Below are positions 62,346 through 64,000 of a stretch of 64,000 nucleotides of DNA, one piece after another. The notes beneath the pieces were generated by a model, which did no database searches, was not told the DNA's origin, and worked only from the letters and a program-made list of their open reading frames with translations. The stretch is from Selaginella tamariscina (lineage: Eukaryota > Streptophyta > Lycopodiopsida > Selaginellales > Selaginellaceae): the NCBI GenBank assembly GCA_003024785.1, contig PUQB01000063.1, positions 228,563 to 292,562 of the forward strand, in the 5' to 3' direction. A program made the translations under genes and the position numbers. Positions within the stretch are counted from its first letter, which is position 1; each line of letters opens with the position of its first letter.

Positions 62346-64000
62346 GAGAATATTAAGTTAAAAGTATATTTAAACGGATAAATCCCTAACGGAATATATT
62401 GTAATCCTAATGCATTCCTAAACCCTAAATTCTAATTTTAAGAGAGAATGTAAGAGAGTGAATCTTTATAACTATATCTAAATTTGTTTATAATACTTAC
62501 TTGTAAACAGCACTGAAGGCACCGTGCTTCTTATAAACAATAACGCACCCAATTTAATGTCGCTCCTGAGCTGATTACTAAGAAGAAAAAAGAAAATCTG
62601 AAGAGTGAAAAATAAAAAAATGAAGAAACCCTTGCCGGAGAAAAACCAGATCTGAATGGGAAATTAAATGCATTTTCAAATTTATATGTCAGACCGATAA
62701 TACTTATGTCAGAAATTCAAAATTTTTGAAAAGAACAGAAAATAAAATTTAAGATGAGTTGACACAAATAACCGACATTATACATATATACTCTCCAATT
62801 TCAATGAGTATATAAAATTGCATTTAATGTCATTCAAGTATTCAAGCTGTTTAATATTACAAAATTTTAGTAATTATTCTACATTCTTAATATTCAAGTA
62901 TATATTATTAAGTTTATATTATATATATATATATAATACTTATACAATAAATAAATTGATATATATTATGTATATTTAAAATATATTCATAGTCTGTTTA
63001 TTAATATATTTTCTTAATATTCAAAGCATATTCCAATATTAAACCTGATTATCATAATTAAATTAGTCTTATTCTTAATTATTTTTGTAATTATTCTACA
63101 TTTGTATATATTAATGGGATTTTCTCAATTAATTTTTATTATTTTAAGAATATTCCTATGTTAAACCTTTTATCAATATTAAATTAATATATATTAAAAA
63201 CAATATATTAGATAAAATGATGTATTATTATGTATAATTTAAAATATGTTCATAGTGTATATATTAATATCATTTTCTTAATTACTTGAGTAATTAATCT
63301 TCTTTATATTAATGGGATATTCTTTATTATTTTCTTATTATTCCAAGAATATTTCAATATTAAACATGATTATCATAATTAATTTAGTTAATTATTTCAG
63401 TACTTGATCTACATTTGTATATATTAATGGGATTTTCTCAATTAAATTCTTATTATTTCAAGAATATCCAGTGTTAAACCTTATTATCAATATTAAATTA
63501 ATATATATTATTAAACTATATATGGTATATATTAGATAAAATCATATATTATTATGTATAAATTTAAAATATGTTCATAGTGTGTTATTAATATTATTTT
63601 CTTAATTATTCGATGTTTGTTTTGCACACATATATAAATTTATATATACACGTGCACATGCATTAGAAGCACTTACAGAGACACATATGCACAGACATGC
63701 ATATTACCCTAAACCAAACTTGAGAAATATGTTGCTTCTTTATTAAAAAACATCATGTTCAACGCATGTATGATTTATATATATTCAGTCTGTGTGTATG
63801 TAACACATTGAATTTACACATGTAATATATGTATGTCTGTGTATACACGTGTGTATATATATGTACTAATATATGCAATGTGTACGATTTTAATTTGTTA
63901 ACACTCTCTCTCTCTCTCATACATACACAGTGTCACCATGCATAATCCCTTCTTCATACATACACACCATGCATGATCCATAATATGTACTGCTCTCTTA
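62346..64000. repeat. AT-rich terminal stretch with diverged tandem repeats
   Basis: Between about 62980 and 63610, units of 170-360 bases recur with TATATTAATGGGATTTTCTC, ATTATTCCAAGAATAT, AATATTAAACCT and ATGTTCATAGTGT blocks. No gene seen. The last 300 bases have (AC)n and (CT)n runs. Confidence 0.6.

Noticed and set aside
62395-62435. CCTAAACCCTAAATTC resembling plant telomere repeat
   Set aside because: Only one and a half units, by chance in AT-rich DNA.

Overview
This is nuclear DNA of a land plant. It holds many small spliced genes with canonical GT-AG introns, a long PPR protein gene, a WUSCHEL-related homeobox gene, plastid and mitochondrial protein genes, a polyubiquitin gene and layered transposons. 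Three traits point to a seed-free plant, most likely a lycophyte of the Selaginella or Isoetes kind: a PPR protein built of short S-type repeats, glycosyltransferase sequences of the type I associate with Selaginella, and a gene that looks flagella-associated (motile sperm). This is inference from remembered family features; no search was run.

Layout. 1.2-2.5 kb: alpha-carbonic anhydrase relative with lost zinc ligands (+). 2.7-4.3 kb: plastid glucose-6-phosphate/phosphate translocator (-). 4.9-6.3 kb: probable flagellar protein (+). 6.4-8.1 kb: organellar ribosomal protein S5 (-). 8.3-14.6 kb: WD40/TPR DCAF protein of the ASG2/WDTC1 type, 20 exons, fully consistent reading frame (+). 16.2-18.3 kb: WOX13-like homeobox gene (+). 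19.3-21.5 kb: PPR gene (-). 21.9-31.5 kb: a PIF/Harbinger DNA transposon with a TTA target duplication, split by a Ty3/gypsy chromovirus (23.5-29.4 kb). 31.8-33.2 kb: UDP-glycosyltransferase (+), followed by a decayed second one (34.7-34.9 kb). 36.1-36.8 kb: polyubiquitin (-). 37.6-40 kb: coiled-coil and unrecognised exon-like pieces. 43.7-45.7 kb: zinc alcohol dehydrogenase (-). 46.7-50.1 kb: TRAUCO/Ash2-like SPRY protein (-). 50.3-56.3 kb: a pair of 1.6-1.7 kb direct repeats, probably LTRs of a non-coding retroelement. 58.5-61.4 kb: a broken gene resembling a little-described transposase-like family (-), directly preceded by an array of perfect GGGATTAATCCC palindromes (61.5-62.3 kb). The rest is AT-rich.

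A striking window-wide pattern is that three adjacent genes (4.9-14.6 kb) and the glycosyltransferase have flawless frames across many exons, while most other genes carry single-base gains or losses, usually in short homopolymers, with otherwise well conserved coding and splice sites. Either the assembly has local uncorrected indels or several genes are young pseudogenes; the first is more likely for TRAUCO, GPT and ADH. The genes do not form a pathway or operon; they are independent housekeeping loci separated by transposons and microsatellite-rich DNA.
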